A stretch of 64,000 nucleotides of DNA from Hyphomicrobiales bacterium (GCA_900469475.1 UBXG01000019.1:310001-374000), one strand, 5' to 3'. Counted from the stretch's first letter, positions 1-9,978 are shown. Notes: generated by a model not told the origin, from the sequence alone. A program made the numbers and translations.

Positions 1-360
1 AAGGAGCCGGTGCTGTTTGCCAGCGGCGATCTGCTGGTGCGCGAGGATGGCGAGTTGATCGAGATCGTCGCCGCAGACGAAAAGCTTTTCGAAATCCGCC
101 CACGCAACTGCCTGCATCTGATCGAACTTGCCTGGCATCTCGGCAACCGGCATCTTTCCGCTCAGATCGAGGAAGAGCGTATCCTGATCCTGCGCGATCA
201 TGTGATCCGCGCTATGCTCGAAGGGTTGGGCGCGACTGTGACGGAAGTCAGCGAGCCTTTCCAGCCGGCACGCGGCGCCTATCACTCCCATGGCAACCAT
301 TCGCATGGCCACGACCACCATCATCATGGCCAGGATCATCACCACCATTCGCACGATTGA
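1..360 (+). CDS. ureE: Urease accessory protein UreE (5' end outside window)
   Basis: UreE is the nickel metallochaperone that hands Ni(II) to the UreF-UreG-UreD-apourease complex in the cytoplasm. The frame is open from base 1 (it reads KEP before VLFASGDLLVREDGE), and family members start about 35-40 residues earlier, so the true start lies to the left of the window. The UreE body motif LAWHLGNRHL and the ILRDHVIRAMLEGLGA segment of the C-terminal domain are present. The protein ends in a histidine-rich tail with 14 His in the last 27 residues, typical of nickel-storing UreE. Three bases separate it from ureF. Confidence 0.95.
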   Translation, partial: KEPVLFASGDLLVREDGELIEIVAADEKLFEIRPRNCLHLIELAWHLGNRHLSAQIEEERILILRDHVIRAMLEGLGATVTEVSEPFQPARGAYHSHGNHSHGHDHHHHGQDHHHHSHD

Positions 361-363
361 ACC

Positions 364-1053
364 GTGATGACCAACACTGCGGTTTCGGACGATGGCGACC
401 TGCAGGCGCTGCTGCGGCTGATGGCATGGCTGTCGCCGGCGTTTCCCGTAGGATCGTTCGCCTATTCCGGCGGCCTGGAGCGTGCGGTACATGACGGCCT
501 GGTGCGCGACAGCTCCGGCCTCAGCCATTGGATTTCTGCACTCATTGAGCATGGTTCCGCGTGGAACGATGCGGTGCTGCTGGTCGAGGCGCATCGGGCT
601 GACGCGGATGGGCCGCGGCTTGCGGCCGTTGCGGAGCTTGCCGAGGCACTGGCCGGTTCGAAGGAGCGCCATAACGAGACCATGCTGCTGGGAGATGCCT
701 TTCTTTCGGCCGCCGCTGCCTGGCCGCATGCGATCTTTTCCATGCTCCCGGCAAAGACGGCCTATCCGGTTGCTGTTGGCGCCGTCGCGGGTGCGCATGG
801 CATCGCCGCGGAGAAGGCGTCTGCCGCCTTCCTGCATGCGCTGGCCTCGCAGATGGTATCCGCCGGCATTCGCCTCGGCGTCAGCGGCCAGAAAGACGGC
901 GTTGCCATTCTGGCGCGACTTGAAGGTCTCTTTGCGGATGTCGCGCGACGGGCCGCCCAATCCAGCCTTGACGATCTCGGAGCTGCGACCGTGCAAGCGG
1001 ATATTGCGAGCCTACGGCACGAAACCCAGAGCACGCGGCTCTTCCGGTCATGA
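364..1053 (+). CDS. ureF: Urease accessory protein UreF
   Basis: UreF (229 residues, normal family length) acts with UreD/UreH and UreG as a GTPase-regulating scaffold during nickel insertion into urease. The family signature FPVGSFAYSGGLE is near residue 27, and the helical C-terminal half ends in SLRHETQSTRLFRS, the usual UreF terminus. The start is GTG at 364, or ATG directly after it at 367, 4-7 bases behind the ureE stop, so the two genes are translationally close. Cytoplasmic. Confidence 0.95.
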   Translation: MMTNTAVSDDGDLQALLRLMAWLSPAFPVGSFAYSGGLERAVHDGLVRDSSGLSHWISALIEHGSAWNDAVLLVEAHRADADGPRLAAVAELAEALAGSKERHNETMLLGDAFLSAAAAWPHAIFSMLPAKTAYPVAVGAVAGAHGIAAEKASAAFLHALASQMVSAGIRLGVSGQKDGVAILARLEGLFADVARRAAQSSLDDLGAATVQADIASLRHETQSTRLFRS

Positions 1054-1159
1054 GGGGCGTCATCAGGAAAATATTGAAATCGAAACATCGCCTACGCCAT
1101 TCGCCGCTGTGCGACGGCGGGACGCTTGGCTATGCTAGCGTCATTCCGCCCTTCTTCGA

Positions 1160-1240
1160 AGGGCGAAAACGCGCTATCCCTTTGTTTTCACGCAATTCCA
1201 AACGGAAAACCGCTACGCACTTTTCCTGGAATTGCTCTCT
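1160..1240 (+). repeat. Dispersed rhizobial intergenic repeat, copy 1
   Basis: The stretch reads GCTATCCCTTTGTTTTCACG, then a block around CGGAAAACCGCTACGCAC, then TTTTCCTGGAATTGCTC. It closely matches the stretch at 11401-11476 and, in reverse orientation, the one at 22243-22312. The copy fills the unusually long ureF-ureG gap in an otherwise compact operon. The outer bases (gcgctat / attgctct) and inner AATTCC/GGAATT give it partial dyad symmetry. Confidence 0.8.
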
Positions 1241-1261
1241 TGCTTTATCGGAGTTGCGAGT

Positions 1262-1873
<612 letters not shown>

Positions 1874-1911
1874 GCCGCCCCGCCCTTATCTCCATATCCG
1901 CCGAGGCTGCT

Positions 1912-4900
1912 TCATTCTGCCGCGAAGGGCGGCAGCTTTAGGACATTCGTACCCACGGATCTGCTTCTGCCGTCTTTGTTCTCGATGGTTTCAAGCCGCT
2001 CTTCCAGATTGGCGAGCGACTGGCGGTTTTCATTGACGGCGACGGCTAAGCCTTCCTTGGTGATGACCTCGTCATCCACATCCTTCCTGCCGACAAGTCT
2101 GCCGAAGAGATAGCCTAGCAGACGGGACAAGTCGTCCATGATGAGGAAGAAGGACGGCACGACCACCAGGCTGAGCACCGTGGAAACGATGATGCCGCCG
2201 ATGACAGCAATCGCCATCGGTGCGCGGAAGGAGCCGCCTTCGCCCACTCCGAGAGCCGAAGGCAGCATGCCGGCTGACATGGCGATCGAGGTCATGATGA
2301 TCGGACGGGCGCGCTTGCGACCGGCTTCGATCACCGCTTCCAGCCGCGGCATGCCCTGATGCATCATCTCTATGGCGAAATCGACGAGCAGGATGGCGTT
2401 CTTCGTCACGATACCCATCAGCATCAGAATGCCGATCATGACGGGCATGGACAGCGCATTGCCGGTCATGATCAAGGCCAGCGCCACGCCGCCGATTGCT
2501 AGTGGCAGCGAGAGCAGAATAGTGAAGGGCTGGATCACATCCTTGAACAGCAGGATCAGCACGGTCAGAACAAGCATGAGGCCGAGCAGCATGGCATTGC
2601 CGAAGCTCTGCTGCATTTCCTTCTGGACCTTGGTATCGCCGCTTTCCGCCAGATGCACGGTTGCGGGAATCTTGGCGTTGTTGACGATTTCGAGGAAATG
2701 CTCGGATGCCGTATCCAATGCCACACCTTGCGGCAGGTCGGCGCCGATGGCGACCACGCGGAAGCGATTGTTGCGCTTGATGGACGACAGGCCTTCGGAA
2801 TAGTCGATGTCAGCCACGCTCGACAGAGGTACGGTGTTGCCAGTGGCAGTCTTGATACGCAAGGCGCGGATCGCCGCCAGGTCTCGGCGCATGCCGAGCG
2901 AGGCCTGAACGCGGATCGGAATCTGGCGGTCGTCGAGCGAGATCTTCGCGAGCGAAGCGTCGATGTCGCCGATGGTGGCAACGCGGATCGTGTCGGAAAT
3001 CATCTGCGGCGTGATGCCGAGGCGCGCGGCCTCGTCTTTGCGCGGATAGATCTGCAGTTCCGGCCGCGGCAGGGCGCCGTCGGCGCTGACATTGGCGAGC
3101 GCCGGATCGGTACGCAGCTTGGCTTCCAGGATGCCGACGGCCTGGTTGAGATCCTTCTCGCTGCGCGAGAGGAAGTTATAGGTCAGGTCGCGATCGCCGC
3201 GGTCGTTCAGCTTGGTGATGCGGACGTCGGGAATGGAGCTCAGCTTTGCAAAGACTTCCTTCTCGATGTCCCATTGCGGGCGTACGCGCCCGTGGACGGT
3301 GACCTTCGGCAGGTGAGGGCCGATGACAGGGAGCGAGCCGAGGACGTCGTTCACCAGCTTCTTCGCCAGCGACTGATCGAGCTTGCCGAGCGTCAGCGTT
3401 ACGGTGGCGCGGCGCAGTTCCAGATCGCCCTTCGGCGAGGCGCCGCCGAGCACGAAGACGCTTTCGACACCATCTATGCTTTTCACGCGCCGATAGATTT
3501 CGTTGGTTGCCTGTTCGGTATCATCGAGCCGGGCGTTCGGCGGCAGTTCCGCTGACAGAACGATACGCGAGGCGTCTTCCGGCGGGATGAAGCTGCCGGG
3601 AACGAACATGATAAGAGCGAAGACCGATGCTATCGAGAACGCGAAGGCGGCGAGCAGCGTCGGATAACGCGTATACCACTTCTTCGTCGTCAGCCGCACC
3701 AGCCAGCTATAGCCACGCATGAAGCGGCCGTCATTGTCGTGATGATCGTCGACGCCATCTTCGGCGCGCATCAGATAGGCGGCCATCATCGGCGTGATCA
3801 GACGCGCCACCAGCAGCGAGAAGAACACCGAGAAGGCGACCGTCAGACCGAACTGAATGAAATACTGGCCCGGAATGCCCGGCATGAAGGAGACCGGCAC
3901 AAAGACCGCGATGATGGTGAAGGTCGTCGCGATAACGGCGAGACCGATTTCGTCTGCAGCATCGATGGCGGCGCGATAGGGCGTCTTGCCCATCTTGATG
4001 TGGCGGGCGATGTTCTCGATTTCGACGATGGCGTCGTCGACGAGAATACCGGTCGCCAGCGTCAATGCCAGGAAGCTGACGAGGTTCAGCGAGAAGCCGA
4101 TCTGGTTCATGATCCAGAATGTCGGGATCGCGGAGAGCGGCAGGGCAACCGCCGATATCAGCGTTGCGCGCCAGTTCCGCAGGAACAGGAAGACGACGAT
4201 GACGGCCAGTATGGCGCCTTCGATCAGCGTGTGCATCGCCGATTCGTAGTTGCCATAGGTGTAGTAGACGGAGTCGTCGATCATCTCGATCGAGACGTTC
4301 GGGTTCTCGGCACGCACCTTGTCGAGCGTGTCGGCTACTGTCTTTGCGACCGTCACCTCGCTGGCGCCCTTGGCGCGGAATACGCCGAAGGTGACAACGG
4401 GGGCGCTGTTGAAGCGCGAAAAGGACTTCGGTTCCTGATAGGTGTCCTTAATGGCGCCGAGATCGGAGAGCTTGACGAAGCGGCCGTTAGTCAGAGCGAT
4501 CGTCGTATCGGCGAGCTGGGCGACGTTGCGGGCGTCGCCGAGCACGCGGATTGCCTGTTCGCTGCCGGCAACCTGGCCGCGGCCGGAGCCGAGATCGATA
4601 TTGGTGCTGCGAAGCTGCTGGCTCACCGAAAGCGCTGTTATGCCATAGGCGTTCAGCTTGTTCGGATCGAGCTCGATGCGCACTTCACGATCGGCGCCGC
4701 CATAGCGGTCGACGCGGCCGATGCCTGCTTTGCCCTGCAGCGCGCGCTTGACCGTATCGTCCACGTACCAGGACAGCTCCTCGAGCGTCATGTTCGGCGA
4801 GGACACGGCAAAGCTCTGGATCGCCTGGCCGACGACATCGACCTTGGAGACGATCGGCTCGTCGATGGTCGACGGCAGATTGCCGCGGATGCGGTCGATC

Positions 4901-5232
4901 GCATCCTTGGTATCCTGAACGGCCTGCTCGGTCGGCACTTCCAGGCGGAAGACGACGACGGTCTGCGATTGGCCATCCGTGACGGTGGATTGGATTTCGT
5001 CGATGCCGTTGATGCTGGCGACGGCGTCTTCGATCTCCTTCGTCACCTGCATTTCGAGCTCGGCCGGCGAGGCGCCGCTCTGCGTCACGGTGACATTGAC
5101 GATCGGCACGTCGATGTTCGGGAAGCGGGTGATGGGCAGATTGAAGAAGGCGTGCGCGCCCACCACCATCAGCAGGAAGAAGCCGAGGAGCGGGGCGACC
5201 GGATTTCGAATGGACCAGGCGGAGAAGTTCAT
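1912..5232 (-). CDS. RND multidrug efflux transporter (HAE1/AcrB family), inner-membrane pump
   Basis: This is a 1106-residue resistance-nodulation-division antiporter expected to extrude hydrophobic compounds using the proton gradient. TM1 (about residues 12-32) is followed by the large periplasmic loop starting RFPNIDVP. The central TM block (335-540) carries the two proton-relay aspartates in GILVDDAIVE (D399, D400), and the partner Lys is in GIVTKNAILL of the second TM block. The family is usually 1030-1050 residues. The extra length is a C-terminal tail with a short predicted coiled coil (ANLEERLETIE). The gene follows its adaptor by 14 bases, so they form an operon. No outer-membrane TolC partner is in the window. 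Substrate unknown. Confidence 0.95.
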   Translation of the reverse strand: MNFSAWSIRNPVAPLLGFFLLMVVGAHAFFNLPITRFPNIDVPIVNVTVTQSGASPAELEMQVTKEIEDAVASINGIDEIQSTVTDGQSQTVVVFRLEVPTEQAVQDTKDAIDRIRGNLPSTIDEPIVSKVDVVGQAIQSFAVSSPNMTLEELSWYVDDTVKRALQGKAGIGRVDRYGGADREVRIELDPNKLNAYGITALSVSQQLRSTNIDLGSGRGQVAGSEQAIRVLGDARNVAQLADTTIALTNGRFVKLSDLGAIKDTYQEPKSFSRFNSAPVVTFGVFRAKGASEVTVAKTVADTLDKVRAENPNVSIEMIDDSVYYTYGNYESAMHTLIEGAILAVIVVFLFLRNWRATLISAVALPLSAIPTFWIMNQIGFSLNLVSFLALTLATGILVDDAIVEIENIARHIKMGKTPYRAAIDAADEIGLAVIATTFTIIAVFVPVSFMPGIPGQYFIQFGLTVAFSVFFSLLVARLITPMMAAYLMRAEDGVDDHHDNDGRFMRGYSWLVRLTTKKWYTRYPTLLAAFAFSIASVFALIMFVPGSFIPPEDASRIVLSAELPPNARLDDTEQATNEIYRRVKSIDGVESVFVLGGASPKGDLELRRATVTLTLGKLDQSLAKKLVNDVLGSLPVIGPHLPKVTVHGRVRPQWDIEKEVFAKLSSIPDVRITKLNDRGDRDLTYNFLSRSEKDLNQAVGILEAKLRTDPALANVSADGALPRPELQIYPRKDEAARLGITPQMISDTIRVATIGDIDASLAKISLDDRQIPIRVQASLGMRRDLAAIRALRIKTATGNTVPLSSVADIDYSEGLSSIKRNNRFRVVAIGADLPQGVALDTASEHFLEIVNNAKIPATVHLAESGDTKVQKEMQQSFGNAMLLGLMLVLTVLILLFKDVIQPFTILLSLPLAIGGVALALIMTGNALSMPVMIGILMLMGIVTKNAILLVDFAIEMMHQGMPRLEAVIEAGRKRARPIIMTSIAMSAGMLPSALGVGEGGSFRAPMAIAVIGGIIVSTVLSLVVVPSFFLIMDDLSRLLGYLFGRLVGRKDVDDEVITKEGLAVAVNENRQSLANLEERLETIENKDGRSRSVGTNVLKLPPFAAE

Positions 5233-5246
5233 CTTGCCGTTCTCGC

Positions 5247-6437
5247 TCAGTTGGAGGCTTGCGACGCGTCGCGCACAGGCGTGATATGGTCGCCGTCGCG
5301 AACATAGGCACCGGCCTTGGCGACGACGTCATCGCCCGCTTTCAGGCCTTTGAGGATCTCGACATAGCCAGCGTCCTGAATGCCTGTCTCGACAGTCAGG
5401 AATTTGACCACGCCATTCTCGACCTTGCGGACGGACGAGCCGTTTTCTTCGCTATTGACGGCCGTCAGTGGCAGGGCGACGCCATCTTCCTGGCGAATGA
5501 TGATCTCGGCGCTGCCATACATGCCGGCGCGCGCCTTCTCGCCATCGTCGATCGTGATATGCACCGCGCCGAGGCGAGTGACGGGGTCAACGATCGGAGC
5601 GACGAGACGGACAGTTCCGGCAAGCTTCTCGCGGCTGCCGGAGAGCGCGATGGACGCCTTCTGACCGATCGTGATCTTGGTGATATCAGTCTCGGAGACA
5701 TCGACCACCAGCTCGAGTTGGCTGTCGCGGATGATGGTGAAGAGCGGATCGCCATTACCGTTCGCGATAGCCCCGACACGGGCATCGCGCGATGCGACGG
5801 TGCCTGCCACCGGGGTTTTGATGCCGGTGCGGGCAAGTTTCAGATCCGTATCGGCGATCTGGCTATCCGTGACCTTGAGATCGGCCTCCGCAACGGCGAT
5901 TGCCTGTTCGGCGGAAACCACGCGGGCCTTGTTGGCGGCAGCCGAAGCATTGGCCTGCTCCACCGAGGAGGTCGACATGGTGCCCTTGGCACCCATGGCA
6001 ACGGCGCGCACGCGCTGCAATTCGGCCTCTTCGGCATTGGCGCGGGCTTCGGCGAGCTGTGCGTGCAATTGCGCCAGGCTTGCCTCGCCCTTGGCCCGCG
6101 TCGCCTGCATCTGGCTCTTCTGCAGGATCAGCGCGTCGTCGTTCAGCGTGGCAAGCGTGCTGTTCGCGCTGACCTTGTCACCGACATCTGCATTGAGCGA
6201 ACGGATGGAGAGACCGTCCACCTGCGGCTGGATGTAGACCTCTTCGACGGCCTTCACCGTGCCGTTCGCGACGACCTTGTCGGTCAGGTGGCGCATTGCG
6301 GCTGTGGTGATGACGATTGCGGGCAGATTTTGCTTCGGCGTGGTGACGGCAGCCTGCTCTGCCATGGCAGCGGGAGCGGCCAGCAGGGAAAGCAGAATGG
6401 CAGTCGTGCTCAGAAGTCTAAACGGCGTGAAGGCCAT
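5247..6437 (-). CDS. RND periplasmic adaptor (HlyD/AcrA membrane fusion protein)
   Basis: A 396-residue membrane fusion protein that bridges the downstream RND pump to an outer-membrane channel. The ATG at 6437 is chosen because it is followed at once by a Sec signal peptide (hydrophobic LLSTTAILLSLLAAPAAMA, cut after AMA). The longer in-frame extension has no signal character. There is no lipobox cysteine, so it is probably soluble or tethered by interaction. The order is barrel-sandwich strand (VYIQPQVDGLS), alpha-helical hairpin with many Ala/Glu (about 95-190), second half-lipoyl (IKTPVAGTVASRDARVG), then beta-barrel. First gene of the operon; its upstream region has dyads that may be operators. 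Confidence 0.94.
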   Translation of the reverse strand: MAFTPFRLLSTTAILLSLLAAPAAMAEQAAVTTPKQNLPAIVITTAAMRHLTDKVVANGTVKAVEEVYIQPQVDGLSIRSLNADVGDKVSANSTLATLNDDALILQKSQMQATRAKGEASLAQLHAQLAEARANAEEAELQRVRAVAMGAKGTMSTSSVEQANASAAANKARVVSAEQAIAVAEADLKVTDSQIADTDLKLARTGIKTPVAGTVASRDARVGAIANGNGDPLFTIIRDSQLELVVDVSETDITKITIGQKASIALSGSREKLAGTVRLVAPIVDPVTRLGAVHITIDDGEKARAGMYGSAEIIIRQEDGVALPLTAVNSEENGSSVRKVENGVVKFLTVETGIQDAGYVEILKGLKAGDDVVAKAGAYVRDGDHITPVRDASQASN

Positions 6438-6873
6438 GCGTCCGGTTCCAGTTCGGCATTGGTCAAAGGGATTTCGCGGTTTTCCGTCGCGAGCACGGGA
6501 GATCACTGCATGCGAGCCGGCTTCCCCGGCGGATGACTGCATAATTCCTTAAATCGAATCGATTCAAGGGTAAAATTATGCAGCAGATTTAAAGTGTTAC
6601 AGCGACCTTTGCGCGTCATATTTGACGCGCGGCGCTGTAATATCCGTCTGTCATGCCTTGCAGGTCCTCATCCTAAAATCGCCCTTGTAGATGGGAGCGG
6701 TTTTCAATTCTCGCAAGATCACGAGAAAATGATTTCGCGGGCATTTCTATCGTCTACAACCATGCGAAGCAATCACGGCATTGTGATGTCAGCATTCGAA
6801 TAATTGATAGGCGAAGGCTTTTCAGGCAATTCCTGCAAGAAAGCCAGCCTTTTGTGGCTGCTGTTACAAAATG
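6438..6873. other. Non-coding interval upstream of the efflux operon
   Basis: No credible gene is seen in these 436 bases. The interval must hold the promoter of the efflux operon. It contains two symmetric elements (described separately) and a small hairpin near 6842-6861 (AGCCAG..TTTGTGGCT). The AT content is higher than in neighbouring genes, which suits a regulatory region. Confidence 0.5.
6538..6582. promoter_or_regulatory. Nested dyad, possible operator of the RND efflux operon
   Basis: TGCATAATT at 6538-6546 is mirrored exactly by AATTATGCA at 6574-6582 around a centre at 6560. Inside lies CCTT...AAGG and the perfect core GAATCGATTC (6556-6565). A second perfect palindrome, GCGCGTCA-N4-TGACGCGC, lies at 6611-6630. 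Both are 100-190 bases ahead of the adaptor start, where TetR/MarR-type repressors of RND pumps commonly bind. No regulator gene is adjacent, so the binding protein is unknown. Confidence 0.4.
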
Positions 6874-6910
6874 AAAAAAACGCGCGAGGCCGCAAACCTC
6901 GCGCGTTTTA
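6874..6910 (-). terminator. Rho-independent terminator after the pyrimidine importer operon
   Basis: On the minus strand a 9-bp stem CGCGCGAGG / CCTCGCGCG (6881-6889 with 6897-6905) is followed by seven T residues (6874-6880). It lies about 20 bases after the stop of the substrate-binding protein gene at 6931. Stem, loop size and T-tract all fit an intrinsic terminator. Confidence 0.88.
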
Positions 6911-6930
6911 GTCTCTGTGATTGCTTCAGC

Positions 6931-7899
6931 CTACTTCAGAGCAGCGTCCGTGATCTCATGCGTATAGGCGCCGGATGGCTTCTTGTTGATGATCTTCTGG
7001 TCGAGCAAGGCTTCGGCCGTACGGTCATAGGTCTTCATGTCGAGCTTGCCGCTGCCGATAAGCTTGGCGACTTCGCCCGCCATGCGCTTCTGGTGGTTTT
7101 CATCCTGGCCGCCATTGTCCATGACGATTTCGGCGGCTTCGTCCGGATGCTCGACGGCATATTTCCAGCCCTTCATCGACGCGCGGACGAATTTCACCAT
7201 ATCAGCCTTGAACTTCGCATCCTTCAGCTTGTCTTCCTTGACGTAGAGGCCATCTTCCAGAAGGTCGTTGCCGAGCTTGGTATAGTTGAAGACGGTCAGG
7301 TCCTCGGCCTTGAAGCCGGCATCGATCGCCTGCCAGTACTCGTTATAGGTCATGACGGAGATGCAGTCGGCCTGCTTCTGGACGAGCGGCTGCACATCGA
7401 AGCTCTGCTTCAGAACGTTGACGCCATCCTTGCCGCCGTCGGTCTTCAGGCCGAGTTTGTGCATCCAGGCGAAGAAGGGATATTCGTTGCCATAGAACCA
7501 GACGCCGAGGGTGTGCCCCTTGAAATCCTTCTCCGTCTTGACCGGGCCATCCTTCGGGCAGATCAGCTCCAGACCGGATTTTTCGAAGGGCTGCGCGATG
7601 TTGATGAGCGGCACGCCTTTTTCGCGGGCAACCAGCGCACCGCCCATCCAGTCGACGATGACATCGGCGCCGCCACCGGCGATCACCTGTTCTGGAGCGA
7701 TATCAGGGCCGCCCGCCTTGATATCCACATCGAGACCTTCTTCCTTGTAGAAGCCCTTGTCCTTGGCGACGAAATAGCCGCCGAACTGAGCCTGGGCTAC
7801 CCATTTCAGCTGCAGCGTCAATTTATCCGCCGCCATCGCGCCCTGGGTGGCGGCAAGCGTCATGGCACTTGCCATCAATGCAAACATTATTTTTTTCAT
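6931..7899 (-). CDS. ABC transporter substrate-binding protein, NMT1/THI5-like (putative pyrimidine importer)
   Basis: A 322-residue periplasmic binding protein. The ATG at 7899 starts a typical Sec signal (MKKIMFALMASAMTLAATQG, cut after AMA). The mature part begins DKLTLQLKWVAQAQFGGYFVA, the hallmark of NMT1/SsuA-like proteins that bind thiamine-precursor pyrimidines, taurine-like compounds or nucleobases. It is the last gene of an operon with an ATPase and two permeases. Because the rest of the island degrades uracil/thymine reductively, I infer a pyrimidine-type ligand (uracil, thymine, dihydropyrimidine or hydantoin). A hydroxymethylpyrimidine ligand cannot be excluded from sequence. Confidence 0.85.
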   Translation of the reverse strand: MKKIMFALMASAMTLAATQGAMAADKLTLQLKWVAQAQFGGYFVAKDKGFYKEEGLDVDIKAGGPDIAPEQVIAGGGADVIVDWMGGALVAREKGVPLINIAQPFEKSGLELICPKDGPVKTEKDFKGHTLGVWFYGNEYPFFAWMHKLGLKTDGGKDGVNVLKQSFDVQPLVQKQADCISVMTYNEYWQAIDAGFKAEDLTVFNYTKLGNDLLEDGLYVKEDKLKDAKFKADMVKFVRASMKGWKYAVEHPDEAAEIVMDNGGQDENHQKRMAGEVAKLIGSGKLDMKTYDRTAEALLDQKIINKKPSGAYTHEITDAALK

Positions 7900-7954
7900 G
7901 TCTTCACCCTTTCCCTCTGAAGTTATGCCTCGATCCCTTTGAAGAGATCCTGGA

Positions 7955-9088
7955 TTACGCCTGCCCACCACGGATAGACGGATGCCAGAACGTCACCATT
8001 CGTTCGATGATGGCGACGATACCGTAAAAGACCGAGCCGGCGATCGCGGCAACCGCGATCTCGGCCCAGACCATATCGAGGTTCAACCGGCCATTTTCGG
8101 TTGAAATGCGAAAGCCCATGCCCGACATGGGCGTGCCGAAGAACTCCGCCACGATGGCACCAATCAGAGCCAGGGTCGAGTTGATCTTCAGCGCGTTGAA
8201 AATAAAGGGCGCAGCAGCCGGAAGCCGCAGCTTGAAGAGTGTCTGCCAGTAGCCTGATGCGTAGGTGCGCATCAGGTCGCGTTCCATGTTGCCGGCGGCA
8301 GCAAGGCCAGTCACCGTATTCACCAGCATCGGGAAGAAGGTCATGATGACGACGACGGCTGCCTTGGACTGCCAGTCGAAGCCGAACCACATGACCATAA
8401 TCGGTGCGACGCCGATAATTGGCAGGGCAGAGACCAGGTTGCCGATCGGCAGCAGACCGCGGCGCAGGAAGGCAAAGCGGTCCGCCAGAATGGCGACGAC
8501 GAAGCCGCTGGCGCAGCCGATGATGTAGCCGATCAGGACAGCGGTGAGGATCGTCTGGCGGACATCGATCCATAATGTTGGAATCGAATTGACGATCCTG
8601 GCGCCGATGGCACTCGGCGGCGGCAAAAGGACCAGAGAAACGCCGGCGCCGCGAGTGACGGCTTCCCAGATGATCAGTATCCATATGCCGAAGATCGCCG
8701 GGATCAGCAGCCGCAGCGTATAATTGCCGGCGGTCGAATGCGATCGCATCGACGATAGGACGGAAACGCAGCGCCAGGCCAGCAACCAGGCGGCGGCAAT
8801 CAGAATGAAGAAGGACGCTTGCGCCTTGCCTTCATTGCCGGAAATTCCGGCAAGCAGCAGCCATCCCGCCGCATGCGCGCCGAAGAAGAGTGTCGCCGCG
8901 CTCAGATCTGCGGATAGGCGCATGAAGGAGAGGGCGGCCGCTGCGGCAATCAGAATGAAGATGACGAAGGTCGTTCCGCTGCTGACGGGTGCCGCGGCAT
9001 CCGTCGCAAGCATCGGCAACGCGGGGATCGCCAACAGACAGAGAAGAATGGCAAGCATGCCTTGCCAGGAGAAATGAAAGGATCTCAT
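7955..9088 (-). CDS. ABC transporter permease, extended N-terminal membrane domain
   Basis: A 377-residue inner-membrane permease of the BPD_transp_1 type. The ATG at 9088 overlaps the end of the preceding permease gene by four bases (ATGA), indicating coupled translation. Residues 1-110 form about four extra hydrophobic segments (ILLCLLAIPALPML, TTFVIFILIAAAAALSF and others) not needed for the core. The core starts near 150 with the EAA-loop region around ERDLMRTYASGYWQTLFKLRLP. This length asymmetry between the paired permeases is common in NMT1-associated systems. It should form a heterodimer with the permease at 9085-9978. Confidence 0.9.
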   Translation of the reverse strand: MRSFHFSWQGMLAILLCLLAIPALPMLATDAAAPVSSGTTFVIFILIAAAAALSFMRLSADLSAATLFFGAHAAGWLLLAGISGNEGKAQASFFILIAAAWLLAWRCVSVLSSMRSHSTAGNYTLRLLIPAIFGIWILIIWEAVTRGAGVSLVLLPPPSAIGARIVNSIPTLWIDVRQTILTAVLIGYIIGCASGFVVAILADRFAFLRRGLLPIGNLVSALPIIGVAPIMVMWFGFDWQSKAAVVVIMTFFPMLVNTVTGLAAAGNMERDLMRTYASGYWQTLFKLRLPAAAPFIFNALKINSTLALIGAIVAEFFGTPMSGMGFRISTENGRLNLDMVWAEIAVAAIAGSVFYGIVAIIERMVTFWHPSIRGGQA

Positions 9089-9978
9089 GCCGTTCTGCCT
9101 CCCATCGAACGGTCGACAATGCGGGCAGCGATGCTGACGATACCGACGAGGACCGCCGCGAGGACGGAGCCTGCGACGAGAGCTGCCCATATATCGATCG
9201 TCTGGCTGTAATAGGAGCCGGCGAGCAGCTTTGCGCCGATGCCGGCGACCGCGCCCGTCGGCAGCTCGCCGACGATCGTTCCAACCAGGCTTGCGGCAAT
9301 CGCAACCTTCATGGAGGTGAAGAGGAAGGGGACCGAAGCCGGCACGCGCAACTTCCAGAAGGTCTGCCAGCTGCTGGCATTATAGGTGCGCATCAGGTCG
9401 AGATGCATGATTTCCGGCGAACGAAGACCCTTTGTCATGCCGACGGTGACCGGGAAGAACGATAGATAGGTGGAAATCAGCGCTTTCGGGATCAATCCGT
9501 CTATGCCAAGGGCACTGAAGACGACGATGATCGTCGGCGCAATGGCGAGGATCGGGATGGTCTGCGACGCGATGATCCAGGGCATGAGACTGCGGTCGAG
9601 TGCGACGAGGTGAACGATGCCAACTGCAAAGAGGACGCCGAGGATTGTGCCAAATGCGAAGCCGACCGCTGTCGGCGCCAGCGTTATCCATGCATTGTAG
9701 ACGAGGCTGCGATTGCTCGTAGGAACCCGCAGGAAAGTGTTTTCGAAGACATTCTGCGCTACCTGATGCGGCGCAGGCAGAGTCGGTTTCGGCTGCGCCA
9801 GCGTCTTGCCGATGAATTCCACCGTCGTCGGGGTGACACCAGCGCGCCGGTCGAGATCGCGCTGGAACGGTGCGTTGAGGATGACGGCGAAGACATACCA
9901 GAGCAGGATGATCGCCAGGACGATCGTCGTGACCGGCAGGAACTTGTGCTTGAAGAACTGTTCCTTTTCCGTGCTCAT
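9085..9978 (-). CDS. ABC transporter permease, BPD_transp_1 family
   Basis: A 297-residue inner-membrane permease. One TM near the N-terminus (LPVTTIVLAIILLWYVFAVI) is followed by a long periplasmic stretch and five core TM helices. The EAA-like loop LMRTYNASSWQTFWKLRVP couples to the ATPase. It is paired with the longer permease behind it (4-base overlap) and preceded by the ATPase gene 66 bases upstream. It is predicted to carry the same pyrimidine-type substrate as the rest of the operon. Confidence 0.9.
   Translation of the reverse strand: MSTEKEQFFKHKFLPVTTIVLAIILLWYVFAVILNAPFQRDLDRRAGVTPTTVEFIGKTLAQPKPTLPAPHQVAQNVFENTFLRVPTSNRSLVYNAWITLAPTAVGFAFGTILGVLFAVGIVHLVALDRSLMPWIIASQTIPILAIAPTIIVVFSALGIDGLIPKALISTYLSFFPVTVGMTKGLRSPEIMHLDLMRTYNASSWQTFWKLRVPASVPFLFTSMKVAIAASLVGTIVGELPTGAVAGIGAKLLAGSYYSQTIDIWAALVAGSVLAAVLVGIVSIAARIVDRSMGGRTA

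Noticed and set aside
3739..5307. A 522-codon plus-strand open frame opposite the RND pump gene.
   Set aside because: It is antisense to a gene with full RND homology. Its composition (many Asp, Arg, Gly) is that of a GC-rich antisense frame and no family is recognisable.
5259..6536. A 425-codon plus-strand open frame opposite the periplasmic adaptor gene.
   Set aside because: It mirrors the adaptor gene, shows no domain and has no ribosome site; it exists because the opposite frame avoids stops in GC-rich DNA.
6871..7920. A 349-codon plus-strand frame opposite the NMT1 binding protein gene.
   Set aside because: Its start lies inside the terminator stem of the real gene and the protein has no family features.
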